The position numbers and the translations under genes are program-made. Source: Streptomyces globosus (GTDB lineage: Bacteria; Actinomycetota; Actinomycetes; Streptomycetales; Streptomycetaceae). Taken from it: DNA of 64,000 nt. This document shows positions 1 to 8,874 of this stretch, one piece after another. Position 1 is the stretch's first letter, and each line of letters starts with the position of its first letter. The notes under the pieces are model-generated. The model saw nothing but the letters and a program-made list of their open reading frames with translations. It made no database searches and was not told where the DNA came from. Where the stretch lies: positions 6,627,501-6,691,500 of the forward strand of contig NZ_CP030862.1 of NCBI RefSeq assembly GCF_003325375.1, read 5' to 3'.

Positions 1-71
1 TGGTAGACGGCGATCTGCTCGTCGAGGCTCGGCTCTGGGACGGGCTGGAGGCCGTCGGCGGTGTCACCCAT
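1..71 (-). CDS. Probable MarR-family regulator, N-terminus only (partial)
   Basis: The window opens inside a minus-strand gene whose ATG lies at 71-69. Only 23 residues are visible, beginning MGDTADGLQPVPEPSLDEQ, which is too little for a domain match. The gene is divergent from the MFS exporter at 184, and in Streptomyces the orthologous exporter next to the PP2C/NADH dehydrogenase/AtrA genes is paired with a MarR repressor. The MarR assignment therefore rests on position and on the resemblance of this N-terminus to those proteins as I remember them. The inverted repeat in the shared promoter region would suit autoregulation. Confidence 0.5.
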   Translation of the reverse strand, partial: MGDTADGLQPVPEPSLDEQIAVY

Positions 72-110
72 GGTCCGAAGTATGGCACGAGCGCGTTGGC
101 GTCTAACTCC

Positions 111-136
111 TTCGATGTGTACTCTTAAGCATCGAA
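111..136. promoter_or_regulatory. Inverted repeat in divergent promoter, candidate MarR operator
   Basis: TTCGATG at 111-117 and CATCGAA at 130-136 form a perfect 7-bp inverted repeat with a 12-bp AT-rich spacer. It lies between the divergent partial regulator and the MFS gene, in the most AT-rich stretch of this region. Position and symmetry suggest an operator; no footprint can be inferred. Confidence 0.4.
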
Positions 137-183
137 TTTTAGCTGTGAAGTCTTCAGGCTTCAGTGATCTGGGCAGGTGAGAA

Positions 184-1476
184 GTGACCAAGGTGATGGG
201 CGCCGCGATGCGGCGGATCCAGGCCGGCAACGCGCTGACGGCGTTCGGCATCGGCTTCACGGTTCCGTTCCTCTACATCTACGTGGCGCAGGTGCGGGGC
301 CTCGGCTCCATGGCGGCGACCAGTGCTTTCGTCGCCTTCGCCGTCAGCGCCCTGGTCGCCTTGCCCCTCACAGGCCGCGTCATCGACCGCCGCGGTCCCG
401 TTCCCGTCGTCGTCGGCGCGGCCGTCGCCGCCTCCGTCGGTGCGCTGGCCCTCGGCCTCTCCGACGGGCTCGTGCCGATCCTGGTCTCCGCCCTGGCGCT
501 GGGCGCCGGGCAGGCCGTCATGCAGCCGGCGCTCGCCACGATGATCGTGTGGTGCTCCACTCCGGGGACGCGGACCAGGGCCTTCGCCCTCCAGTTCTTC
601 ATGCAGAACCTCGGCCTGGGCATCGGCGGCCTCATCGGCGGCCAGATCGTCGACGAGAGCCGGCCGGGCAGCTTCACCCTGCTCTTCGGCATCGAGGCCG
701 TGATGTTCCTGGTCCTGGCCGGCGTCATCCTCACCGTGCGGATGCCGCACGCGCCGAGCATCAAGGACGCCGTGCCGCGGGATCCGGCGCAGGCCGGCGG
801 CGGCTGGAAGCGGATGGTCCGGCACCGGGCCATGGCCAAGCTGCTCGTCCTCGGCTTCGTGATCTTCTTCGCCTGCTACGGGCAGTTCGAGTCCGGGCTC
901 GCCGCCTTCGGCACCGAGGCGGCGCGGATCTCGCCGTCCACGCTGGGCTTCGCGCTGGCAGCCAACACCGGGGCGATCGTCGTCGCGCAGTTCGCCGTCC
1001 TGAGGCTGGTCGAGCGGCGCCGCCGGTCGCGGGTGATCGCGCTGGTCGGGCTGATCTGGACCGCGGCCTGGCTGATCGCCGGGTTCTCCGGGCTGGGCCA
1101 CGGCGGTGCCGTGGCGGCCGCCGCCGCGTTCGTCACCACGTACGCGCTCTTCGGGATCGGCGAGGCGATGCTGTCCCCGACGCTGGCTCCGCTGGTCGCC
1201 GATCTGGCGCCGGAGGGTTCGGTCGGCCAGTACAACTCGGCCTTTGCCCTGGTCAAGCAGCTGGCGCTGGCGCTCGGGCCGCTGGGTGTGCCGCTGGGGG
1301 CGGGCGCTCCGATGCTGTACGTCGCCGTGTTCGTCGCGGTCTCGCTGGGCATCGCGGTACTGGCGCTGCGGCTCGGCCGGGAGCTGGCGCCGGCGCAGGA
1401 CCAGCCGTCGCTGCTCAAGGGCGCCCCGCAGGCCGTGGCCGCGAAGGCCGCCGCTGCCGCGCCGGTCGCTGCGTAG
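184..1476 (+). CDS. MFS multidrug-type efflux transporter
   Basis: A 430-aa integral membrane protein of the major facilitator superfamily, with about 12 hydrophobic segments and typical MFS loop residues (for example GRVIDRRGP near residue 63). It would export small molecules across the cytoplasmic membrane using the proton gradient. The position next to a divergent MarR-type gene matches the S. coelicolor SCO4121/SCO4122 pair, where the exporter is reported to be a MarR-controlled multidrug pump; the function here is inferred from that synteny. GTG at 184 is preceded by an AGGTGAG-like ribosome binding site. A strong hairpin follows the stop codon. Confidence 0.85.
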   Translation: MTKVMGAAMRRIQAGNALTAFGIGFTVPFLYIYVAQVRGLGSMAATSAFVAFAVSALVALPLTGRVIDRRGPVPVVVGAAVAASVGALALGLSDGLVPILVSALALGAGQAVMQPALATMIVWCSTPGTRTRAFALQFFMQNLGLGIGGLIGGQIVDESRPGSFTLLFGIEAVMFLVLAGVILTVRMPHAPSIKDAVPRDPAQAGGGWKRMVRHRAMAKLLVLGFVIFFACYGQFESGLAAFGTEAARISPSTLGFALAANTGAIVVAQFAVLRLVERRRRSRVIALVGLIWTAAWLIAGFSGLGHGGAVAAAAAFVTTYALFGIGEAMLSPTLAPLVADLAPEGSVGQYNSAFALVKQLALALGPLGVPLGAGAPMLYVAVFVAVSLGIAVLALRLGRELAPAQDQPSLLKGAPQAVAAKAAAAAPVAA

Positions 1477-1495
1477 GCCGTCGTCGAGCAGCCAC

Positions 1496-1531
1496 AGGCG
1501 GGGCCCGGTCTGTTCGGACCGGGCCCCGCCT
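1496..1531. terminator. Bidirectional hairpin terminator
   Basis: A perfect 15-bp GC-rich stem (1496-1510 with 1517-1531) and a 6-nt loop lie between the convergent MFS gene and the PP2C-type regulator. It probably ends both transcripts. No T-tract follows, as is common in Streptomyces. Confidence 0.8.
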
Positions 1532-1541
1532 GCGTTTCCCG

Positions 1542-3335
1542 TCAGCCGGCGGGCGGCTTGTCCGGGAGGGCGAACTCGCACCAGACGGCCTTGCCGCCGC
1601 CCGGGGTGCGGCGGGAGCCCCAGGACGAGGCGATCGTCGCGATGATCGAGATGCCGCGGCCGGTCTCGTCGCCCGGTTCGGCGCGGCGGCGCCGCGGCAG
1701 GTGGTCGTCGCCGTCGGTGACCTCCACGATCAGACGGCGGTCGGTGCGGCGCAGGCGCAGGCTCATCGGCGGCGTGCCGTGTTGGAGGGAGTTCGCGACG
1801 AGCTCGCTCGCCGCGAGGACGCCCAGGTCGCACAGTTCGACGGGGAAGCGCCAGGAGCTGAGGACGCCCTGAGCGAAGGCGCGGGCACGCGGGGCCGCCT
1901 CGATGCCGCCGAGGAGGTCGAGGGCGGCGTTGTGGAAGAGCTCGGCCTCCGGACCGGTGCGGTCCGGCTGCTGGAGGACCATCACCGCGACGTCGTCGTC
2001 GTGGTCGGCGTCCACGCCGAGGGCGCGCATCAGGCGGTCGCAGATGACGGACGGGCTGCCCTGCGCGCCGGCGAGGGCCCTCTCCAGGGCGGCGACACCC
2101 TCGTCGATGTCCTCGCCGCGGCGCTCGATGAGTCCGTCGGTGTAGAGGACGGCGGTCGAGCCGGGGCCGAGGGCGATGGTTCCGGAGGCGTGGAGCCAGG
2201 CGCCGGTGCCGAGCGGCGGGCCGGGGGGCTCCGCGGCGCGGCGTACGACGCCGTCGGCGTCGCGGACGAGGATCGGCAGGTGGCCGGCGGAGGCGTATGC
2301 GAGGAGGCCCTCGCTGGGGTCGTGGACGGCGTACACGCAGGTGGCGATCTGGCTGGCGTCGATCTCGGCGGCGAGGCCGTCGAGGAGCTGGAGCACCTCG
2401 TGCGGCGGGAGGTCGAGGCGGGCGTACGCGCGGACGGCCGTGCGCAGCTGGCCCATGACGGCGGCGGCGCGGACGCCGCGGCCCATCACGTCGCCGATGA
2501 CGAGGGCGGTGCGGCCGGCTCCGAGGGTGATGACGTCGTACCAGTCGCCGCCGACGGCCGCCTCGGTGCCGCCCGGGTGGTACACGGCGGAGACACGCAG
2601 GTCGTCGGGCTGCTCCAGTTCCTGCGGCAGGAGGGAGCGCTGGAGGGTGACGGCGGCCTCGCGCTGGCGGCTCTCGCTGGCGCGCAGGCGTTCGAGGGCT
2701 TCGGCGTGGTCGGTGACGTCGGCCAGGTGGATCATGACGCCGGTGCCGGGGTGGGCGTGCTGGTCGGCGTCGGGGCCGTGGGGCTCCTTCGGGAACTCGA
2801 CGGGGGTGCAGGTGACCGTGTACGAGCTGCCGCCGCCGGGTGCGGTGCGGTTCTTGGCGGTGCGGGGGCGGCCGCTGCGCTGCACCTGGTCGAGGAGGGG
2901 GAGGAGGCCGAGTTCGCCGAGCTCGGGGAGGGCCTCGTGGGCGGGGGTGCCGGTGGGCCGGGGGCCGAAGCCGGCGGTGTAGGCGTCGTTGACGTAGGCG
3001 ACGCGGTGCTCGGGGCCGTGGACGAGGGCGACGAGGGCCGGGAGGCGGCCGAGGACCTCGCGTACGGAGAGTTCGTCGAGGGAGGGCAGGGCGGGGGCGG
3101 CGGCGCCGGGCGTGTCAGGGCGGGCCGCGGCAGGGCCCGCGCCGGGGCCGGTCCCGACGCCGGCGGTGGTGGGATCGGCGGGGCCGCCGTCCGCAGCGGC
3201 GGCGCGGCCGGCGGCGCCGCGGGCCGCCGGGACGGCTCCCTCGCCCCGCTTGGCCTGGGCGGCGGCGTGTTCGGACCGGGCGGCGGCGCGGCGCTGCGTT
3301 CCGGGAAACCGGGCGCTCCAGCGCGTGAAGTTCAC
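1542..3335 (-). CDS. PAS / SpoIIE-type PP2C phosphatase / HATPase regulator
   Basis: A 597-aa multidomain signalling protein. After a low-complexity N-terminus there is a PAS-like region (about residues 90-210). A SpoIIE-type PP2C domain follows, with GGDWYD, GDVMGRG and DDDVAVMVL as metal-binding motifs. The C-terminus is a HATPase anti-sigma kinase domain with ELVANSLQHG (N-box) and ETGRGISII (G-box). Proteins of this build usually act in partner-switching, dephosphorylating anti-anti-sigma factors or inhibiting a sigma factor. I chose GTG at 3335, since a GAGG lies about 10 nt upstream; the TTG at 3344 would sit almost on top of it. No partner sigma or anti-sigma antagonist is adjacent. 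Confidence 0.9.
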   Translation of the reverse strand: MNFTRWSARFPGTQRRAAARSEHAAAQAKRGEGAVPAARGAAGRAAAADGGPADPTTAGVGTGPGAGPAAARPDTPGAAAPALPSLDELSVREVLGRLPALVALVHGPEHRVAYVNDAYTAGFGPRPTGTPAHEALPELGELGLLPLLDQVQRSGRPRTAKNRTAPGGGSSYTVTCTPVEFPKEPHGPDADQHAHPGTGVMIHLADVTDHAEALERLRASESRQREAAVTLQRSLLPQELEQPDDLRVSAVYHPGGTEAAVGGDWYDVITLGAGRTALVIGDVMGRGVRAAAVMGQLRTAVRAYARLDLPPHEVLQLLDGLAAEIDASQIATCVYAVHDPSEGLLAYASAGHLPILVRDADGVVRRAAEPPGPPLGTGAWLHASGTIALGPGSTAVLYTDGLIERRGEDIDEGVAALERALAGAQGSPSVICDRLMRALGVDADHDDDVAVMVLQQPDRTGPEAELFHNAALDLLGGIEAAPRARAFAQGVLSSWRFPVELCDLGVLAASELVANSLQHGTPPMSLRLRRTDRRLIVEVTDGDDHLPRRRRAEPGDETGRGISIIATIASSWGSRRTPGGGKAVWCEFALPDKPPAG

Positions 3336-3467
3336 TGCGTTCAAGCCTCGTGGTGTCGCGAGTGGTCGCTGTATCGCTGGGGGGTGAGTCGCTGGACGAT
3401 GTCACTCTGTGCAGGTGTCAGCGCACCTATGGTCACACGCCCAGTGTGTCCGACGGCACTGACAGCG

Positions 3468-5051
3468 TCAGCTCTGGCTGTCCTTCGGGGGGTCCGGGTC
3501 GGGCGGTGGCGGGGGTGGGAGGTGGCCGCCGCCGGCGGCGAGTTCGAACTCTGCCCTGGGGTGTTCGAGTGATCCGAGGGAGACGATCTCGCGTGTGAAG
3601 AGGCCCGAGAGGGTCCATTCCGCGAGGACCCGCATCTTGCGGTTGAAGGTGGGGACCCGGCTGAGGTGGTACATGCGGTGCATCAGCCACGCCGGATACG
3701 CCTTCAGCTTGCGGCCGTAGATGTGGGCGACGCCGCGGTGGAGGCCCAGGGAGGCGACGGACCCCGCGTAGCGGTGGGCGTACTCGGTGAGGACGCCGCC
3801 GCGGAGGGAGGCGGCGAGGTTGTCGGCGAGGACCTTGGCCTGCCGGACGGCGTGCTGGGCGTTGGGGGCGCACTCGTGGCCCGGCTCGGCGGCGGTGATG
3901 TCGGGCACGGCGGCGGCGTCGCCGGCGGCCCAGGCGTGTTCGACGCCCTCGACGGTGAGGAAGGAGGTGCAGCGGATGCGGCCGCGGTCGTTGAGGGGCA
4001 GGCCGGAGGCGGCCACGATCGGGTGCGGTCTGACGCCGGCGGTCCAGACGACGGTGCGGGTGGGGAAGCGGGAGCCGTCGCTGAGGACGGCCACGCGGTT
4101 CTCGCAGGACTCCAGGCGGGTGCCGAGGCGGACGTCGATGCCGCGGCGGCGCAGTTCGCGGACGGTGTAGACGCCCATCTGGGGGCCGACCTCGGGGAGG
4201 ATGCGGTCGGTGGCCTCGACCAGCACCCACTTCATGTCCTCGGGCTTGACGTTGTGGTAGTAGCGGGCGGCGTAGCGGGCCATGTCCTCGAGTTCGCCGA
4301 GCGCTTCGACGCCGGCGTAGCCGCCGCCGACGAAGACGAAGGTGAGGGCGGCGTCGCGGAGGGCCGGATCGCGTGTGGAGGAGGCGATGTCCATCTGCTC
4401 GATGACGTGGTTGCGCAGCCCGATGGCCTCTTCGACGGTCTTGAAGCCGATGCCGTAGTCGGCGAGGCCGGGGACGGGGAGGGTGCGGGAGACCGAGCCG
4501 GGGGCGAGGACGAGCTCGTCGTACTCGACCTCCACGGGGCCGCTGCCCTCTTCGGCGGTGGCCAGGGTGGTGATGGTGGCCGTGCGCTTGGCGTGGTCGA
4601 TGTGGCGGGCCTCGCCGCTGATGATGCGGCACTTGTCGAGGACGCGGCGCAGCGGGACGACGACGTGGCGGGGGGAGATGGAGCCGGCGGCCGCTTCGGG
4701 GAGGAAGGGCTGGTACGTCATGTAGGGCTCGGGGGTGACCACCGTGACCTCGGCTTCGCCGGGCTTCAGCTTCTTCTGGAGCCGCAGGGCCGTGTACATG
4801 CCGACGTAGCCGCCGCCGATGACGAGGATGCGGGTCGGGGCGTCCTGCGGGCGGGAGGCGGGCACGGAGGCCTCGGCGGGGGTGGGCGCGGCGGGGGCGT
4901 CCGGGGGCGCGTCCGGGGGCGGTGCGGCCTCAGGGGGTGGTGCGGCGCCGGGGCGGTCGGGCGTGGCGGGGCCGGTGGACGCGGCGGGCGTGGCGGGTGT
5001 GCCGGGCGGGGTACCGGGGGCCGTGCCTCGGGAGTGAGCAGCCTTCACCAT
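3468..5051 (-). CDS. ndh: Type II NADH dehydrogenase (NDH-2)
   Basis: A single-subunit, FAD-containing NADH:quinone oxidoreductase that would act on the inner face of the membrane without pumping protons. The core has an FAD-binding motif (VIGGGYVGMYTALRL), an NADH-binding motif (VFVGGGYAGVEALGEL) and the C-terminal FAD motif WAAGDAAAV. The N-terminus is a long Pro/Ala linker of about 75 residues, and the C-terminus ends in a polyproline run. I prefer the ATG at 5051; an in-frame GTG at 5084 adds 11 residues, and neither has a strong ribosome binding site. The gene is divergent from atrA, an arrangement conserved in Streptomyces. Confidence 0.88.
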   Translation of the reverse strand: MVKAAHSRGTAPGTPPGTPATPAASTGPATPDRPGAAPPPEAAPPPDAPPDAPAAPTPAEASVPASRPQDAPTRILVIGGGYVGMYTALRLQKKLKPGEAEVTVVTPEPYMTYQPFLPEAAAGSISPRHVVVPLRRVLDKCRIISGEARHIDHAKRTATITTLATAEEGSGPVEVEYDELVLAPGSVSRTLPVPGLADYGIGFKTVEEAIGLRNHVIEQMDIASSTRDPALRDAALTFVFVGGGYAGVEALGELEDMARYAARYYHNVKPEDMKWVLVEATDRILPEVGPQMGVYTVRELRRRGIDVRLGTRLESCENRVAVLSDGSRFPTRTVVWTAGVRPHPIVAASGLPLNDRGRIRCTSFLTVEGVEHAWAAGDAAAVPDITAAEPGHECAPNAQHAVRQAKVLADNLAASLRGGVLTEYAHRYAGSVASLGLHRGVAHIYGRKLKAYPAWLMHRMYHLSRVPTFNRKMRVLAEWTLSGLFTREIVSLGSLEHPRAEFELAAGGGHLPPPPPPDPDPPKDSQS

Positions 5052-5311
5052 CCCATGACGCAACGTGGCTGGGAGTTTGTCCACAGGCCCGGCACATTGT
5101 GTGACCGGAGGGAGCAGTGGGGCGGGGGTCCCGGAGGGCGCGGAAGGGGGAGGAGTTGTGCAGGTCAGGGGCTACGGAAAGGGTGGTTCCGGGGGCTTGG
5201 ACCGGAAAAGTGGGGGGCGATGCTCCGATCGGGCGGTGCCCGGAGGGGGGCTGCCTCTTCTGAATTGACTCTGGCTCAACTATGTTCGTATCTCGTCGGG
5301 GAGTGAGACCG

Positions 5312-5330
5312 AGACCACTGACCGTGGTCT
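5312..5330. promoter_or_regulatory. Palindrome in the atrA upstream region
   Basis: AGACCAC (5312-5318) and GTGGTCT (5324-5330) form a perfect 7-bp inverted repeat with a 5-bp spacer, about 60 bp before the atrA start. A TTGACT hexamer at 5265-5270 could be a -35 element, but no convincing -10 follows at 17 bp. This is a candidate operator for AtrA itself or for another regulator. Confidence 0.35.
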
Positions 5331-5351
5331 ACCTCGACGTGAAGGCGGGGA

Positions 5352-5369
5352 TGTCTCCGGGGGGAGACA
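5352..5369. promoter_or_regulatory. Second palindrome in the atrA leader
   Basis: TGTCTCC (5352-5358) and GGAGACA (5363-5369) form a perfect 7-bp inverted repeat around a GGGG spacer, ending 21 nt before the atrA ATG. It could be an operator, or an RNA hairpin close to the ribosome binding site. Confidence 0.35.
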
Positions 5370-5390
5370 AGTGATTACCGGGGGATACAC

Positions 5391-6155
5391 ATGAACATTT
5401 CCGATTTCCATGGTTCTGCGGCCGCGCTGCAGAGCGAGACCAGCAGCCGCGGCATCGCCGGCGGCACCGCCGCGTCGGGCGTGCGCTCCACGCCGCTGCG
5501 CGTCGACGCCCAGCGCAACCTGGAGCACGTCCTGCGCGCCGCCCGCGAGGTGTTCGGCGAGCTGGGCTACGGGGCCCCGATGGAGGACGTCGCGCGGCGC
5601 GCCCGCGTCGGCGTCGGCACGGTGTACCGGCGCTTCCCCAGCAAGGACGTGCTGGTCCGGCGCATAGCCGAGGAGGAGACCGCCCGGCTGACCGAACAGG
5701 CCAGGACCGCGCTCGGCCAGGAGGAGGAGCCGTGGCAGGCGCTGTCCCGCTTCCTGCGCACCTCCGTGGCCTCGGGTGCGGGGCGGCTGCTGCCGCCGCA
5801 GGTGCTGCGGGTCCGCTCCGCGGAGGACGAGGCCGAGGAGGCGCTGGAGGCGCGCGTCCCGCACCAGCGCCAGGCCGGCGCCGCGGGCTCTCCGGAGCTG
5901 CGCGTCGTGGGCGGCCGGGCCGCCGACGACGAGCCGTCGCCGGATGCGGGTGCGGGCGCCCTGCTGGAGGTCGTCGGCCAGCTGGTCGACCGCGCCCGGG
6001 AGGCGGGCGAGCTGCGTGCCGACGTGACCGTGGCCGACGTGCTGCTGGTCATAGCGACTGCCGCGCCGGCCCTGCCCGACGCGGCGCAGCAGGCGGCGGC
6101 GTCCGCCCGGCTGCTCGACATCCTGCTGGAGGGGCTCCGCTCCCGCACCGCCTGA
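5391..6155 (+). CDS. atrA: TetR-family transcriptional activator, AtrA-like
   Basis: A 254-aa TetR regulator with an N-terminal helix-turn-helix (APMEDVARRARVGVGTVYRR, about residues 63-82) and an all-alpha ligand domain. In S. coelicolor and S. griseus AtrA directly activates pathway genes for actinorhodin and streptomycin, and other metabolism genes. This protein has the matching context (divergent NADH dehydrogenase, downstream sigma factor) and, as I recall it, the same N-terminal extension starting MNISDFHG. ATG at 5391 is chosen because this conserved extension begins there; the ribosome binding site is weak. A hairpin follows the gene. Two palindromes upstream may serve autoregulation. 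Confidence 0.8.
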   Translation: MNISDFHGSAAALQSETSSRGIAGGTAASGVRSTPLRVDAQRNLEHVLRAAREVFGELGYGAPMEDVARRARVGVGTVYRRFPSKDVLVRRIAEEETARLTEQARTALGQEEEPWQALSRFLRTSVASGAGRLLPPQVLRVRSAEDEAEEALEARVPHQRQAGAAGSPELRVVGGRAADDEPSPDAGAGALLEVVGQLVDRAREAGELRADVTVADVLLVIATAAPALPDAAQQAAASARLLDILLEGLRSRTA

Positions 6156-6175
6156 CCGTGTGACGGGCGCGCCTC

Positions 6176-6213
6176 CCCGGGGTCCGGAACGCAGCGGCGC
6201 TCTGGACCCCGGG
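6176..6213 (+). terminator. Hairpin downstream of atrA
   Basis: CCCGGGGTCC (6176-6185) pairs with GGACCCCGGG (6204-6213) across an 18-nt loop, 20 nt after the atrA stop. This is a likely GC-rich terminator without a T-tract. Confidence 0.55.
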
Positions 6214-6384
6214 ACGGCACATCCGCGGACGCTCCCTCACTCGAACGGGTGAGAGGCGGTACGGACCGCCGTGCGGACGCTGCCCGGGACGGGTGGATGG
6301 TTGCGCGAGTGGTCCGGCGCGCGCCCCCCGTGTGACAGGCTGGAACGGTGTACCGGTTGAGTCTGTCGTGCGGGAGCTTCCGCG

Positions 6385-8355
6385 ATGAGCGTTGACGGTC
6401 GGGAAGAGCCGATCGGTGGGGCCGCCGGGGAAGCCGAGGCGGCCGATGCGCCGCTGGGGCAGGTTCCGGCCCAGCGCGCGGCCCGGGGCAGGCATGCCGC
6501 ACCGCGGGCGGGCAGTGCCGAACTTCCGCCGTCCGACGGTGACTTGATTGCGCGGATGCGCGCCGGCGACGACGGGGCGTACGAGGAGCTGTTCCGCCGT
6601 CACGCCGACTCCGTACGGCGCTACGCGCGGTCCTGCTGCCGGGATGCGCACACCGCCGACGACCTGACCGCCGAGGTGTTCACGCGGACCCTCCAGGCGG
6701 TGCGGAGAGGCGCGGGTCCGGACCAGGCGGTGCGGGCCTACCTGCTGACCACGGTGCGGCGTGTCGCCGCGGCCTGGACGAAGACCGCACGGCGCGAACA
6801 GCTCGTCGACGATTTCGCGTTGTTCGCCGAGCAGGCGGCCGCGGGAGCGGAGCAGGGCGGCGGTGCGTCCGGGCTTTCCGGGGACGACACGCTCGAACTC
6901 GGCGCGGACGTACGGGCGATGCACGAGGCCGAGCGGTCGCTGGCGGTGCAGGCCTTCCGGAGCCTGCCCGAACGGTGGCAGGCCGTGCTGTGGCACACCG
7001 CGGTCGAGGAGTCCTCGCCGAGCGCGGTCGCCCCGCTGTTCGGTCTGAGCGCCAACGCGACGGCCGTGCTGGCCGGCCGGGCGCGGGAAGGGCTCAAGCA
7101 GGCCTATCTCCAGGCGCATGTGAGCTCCGCGCTCAGCGCCGGCGGGGACTGCGCGCGGTACGCGGACCGGCTGGGCGCCTTCGCCCGCGGCGGGCTGCGG
7201 ATGCGGGCCGAGCGGGGGCTGCGCAGGCACCTGGAGGAGTGCGCCCGGTGCCGGCTGGCCGCGGGCGAGCTGAAGGAGGTCAACGCGGGGATTCCGGCGC
7301 TGCTGCCGGTCGCGGTCATCGGCTGGCTGGCCGCCGGGTACTCCGCGAAGGCCGCCGGTGTCCTGGCCGGTGGGGCCGTCGCCGCGGGCGGAGCCGGCGC
7401 GGCCGCCGCAGCGTCGGCCGGGGCCGCGGGTGCGTCGGGCGCCGCGGGCACGGCCGGGAGCAGTGCCGCTGCGGGGAGCGGTGCCGCTGCCGGCGGGGGT
7501 GCCGGGGGCTCGGGGGCCGGTGTGGGGGGCGCTGTGGTGTCGGAGGGCATCGGGCTGCCGGCCAAGGCCGCCCTGGCCGCGGGGATCGCGGTCGCCGCCG
7601 CTGCCGGGGTGGTGTTCGCCCTGGTCGGCGAGGATGCCGAGCCGGCCCCTCAGGCGCATCCCGCGCCGCGGGCCGCCGCGCCTGCCGTGCCGGCGCCGGA
7701 GCGGCCGAGCCCGTCCGCATCGGAGCCGCCTGCGGAGGCCGCCGCGCCCGCCCGGCCCGCGAGCTCGCCGCCTGCGTCGCCGAAGCCGGCGTCCACCGCG
7801 CCGAAGCCGCCGGCGCGGCCCTCGCCCACGCCGTCGGCTTCGCAAAGCCCTGCCCCGGCGCCCCCTCCGTCCCCGACACCGCCCTCTTCGCCCCGGCCGA
7901 CACCGCCACCAGCGCCGGCGCGGAGCTACCAGCTGGCCTCGCTGGGGTACTCCGCGCTCGGCGACCACCGCGGACCCGAGCTGCGGGCCTGGCCCAGCAG
8001 CTGGGTGTGGCAGCGCTGGACGATCGGCATCGCGGACCGGCAGTACGGGCAGGGGCTGACCGTGAGCGCCCGCTCCTCGGTGGAGATCGCGCTCAACCGC
8101 CAGTGCACGTCGTTCTCCGCCCGGGCCGGGGTGGACCGCCTGTCCCTGCTCTCCGACGGCAAGGTCCGCTTCTCGGTCTGGGCCGACGGCAAGCGCCTGT
8201 GGCAGTCGGCCCCGCTGGACCGCACCGACCGGGCCGCAACCGTCGAGGTACCGCTCACCGGGCACGAAACGATCCGCCTGGTGGTGGAGCCGCTCGGCCG
8301 GGGCCCCAGACCCACCCTGGCAAGCTGGGCCGACGCCGTCCTCACCTGCCGCTGA
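6385..8355 (+). CDS. Membrane-tethered ECF sigma factor with fused zinc-finger and extracytoplasmic domain
   Basis: A 656-aa fusion. Residues about 50-110 are sigma region 2 (LIARMRAGDDGAYEELFRRH) and about 190-245 are region 4. A short zinc-binding anti-sigma-like segment follows near residue 280 (HLEECARC), then a hydrophobic segment near 300-320 and a second one after an Ala/Gly-rich stretch, near 395-415. The C-terminus is a Pro-rich linker (about 420-510) and a globular domain of about 145 residues. It probably holds its own sigma domains at the membrane until a signal arrives. Ordinary ECF factors are about 180-200 aa, so the C-terminal two-thirds is additional regulatory sequence. ATG at 6385 is the only good start before region 2. 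Confidence 0.85.
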   Translation: MSVDGREEPIGGAAGEAEAADAPLGQVPAQRAARGRHAAPRAGSAELPPSDGDLIARMRAGDDGAYEELFRRHADSVRRYARSCCRDAHTADDLTAEVFTRTLQAVRRGAGPDQAVRAYLLTTVRRVAAAWTKTARREQLVDDFALFAEQAAAGAEQGGGASGLSGDDTLELGADVRAMHEAERSLAVQAFRSLPERWQAVLWHTAVEESSPSAVAPLFGLSANATAVLAGRAREGLKQAYLQAHVSSALSAGGDCARYADRLGAFARGGLRMRAERGLRRHLEECARCRLAAGELKEVNAGIPALLPVAVIGWLAAGYSAKAAGVLAGGAVAAGGAGAAAAASAGAAGASGAAGTAGSSAAAGSGAAAGGGAGGSGAGVGGAVVSEGIGLPAKAALAAGIAVAAAAGVVFALVGEDAEPAPQAHPAPRAAAPAVPAPERPSPSASEPPAEAAAPARPASSPPASPKPASTAPKPPARPSPTPSASQSPAPAPPPSPTPPSSPRPTPPPAPARSYQLASLGYSALGDHRGPELRAWPSSWVWQRWTIGIADRQYGQGLTVSARSSVEIALNRQCTSFSARAGVDRLSLLSDGKVRFSVWADGKRLWQSAPLDRTDRAATVEVPLTGHETIRLVVEPLGRGPRPTLASWADAVLTCR

Positions 8356-8703
8356 CCGCACCCGCCTGCACTCCGGGCACCCGGGGCCCGACGCAGGGAA
8401 GGCCCGTACGAGGCCGGCCGACTGGTCACAGAGCAGACCTGACGTGCACTCCCCCACCCCTGACGGCAGCCGGCCGCCGAAGGAGCCGGGCCGCGTACCG
8501 GTCCGAGGCGTTCCTGCCGCCGGATGACGCTCTGGACGTCGTTTTCCGACGTCACGCCCCCGGGCTTCCGCCGACGGGTCGGCTGATGCCGGTGGGGCGA
8601 AAGGGGCCTGCGGTGCGGGAGAGCAGGGGCTCTGATGGCCCTGAATGGTCCACGTACCCCCTGGCCGTTCCCCTGGGGGCGTCCCGGCAGAAAAAATGCC
8701 TCC

Positions 8704-8792
8704 GGGGCGGGTCGGTCGGTCAAGGGTGGCCCGAAGGGCCATCGCGCAGCGACGCGCCCAACGGGCGCGCCCTTGAGGGACCGGCCCGCCCC
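8704..8792. repeat. Cloverleaf-type intergenic palindrome
   Basis: The two 23-nt arms at 8704-8726 and 8770-8792 are imperfect reverse complements (three mismatches). Between them sit two perfect hairpins: TGGCCC-GAA-GGGCCA at 8727-8741 and GCGCCC-AAC-GGGCGC at 8754-8768. The whole forms a long stem with two internal stem-loops in the 519-bp gap between the sigma factor and the asparagine-synthase-like gene. It resembles an interspersed REP-like element more than a simple terminator. I see no second copy in this window. Confidence 0.65.
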
Positions 8793-8874
8793 GGACACCA
8801 TCAACTGCCCGGGACACCCCCAGTACCACTACCGACCCCGACCCATCGACTCCCGCCCCCGGCTCCCGCCTCCC

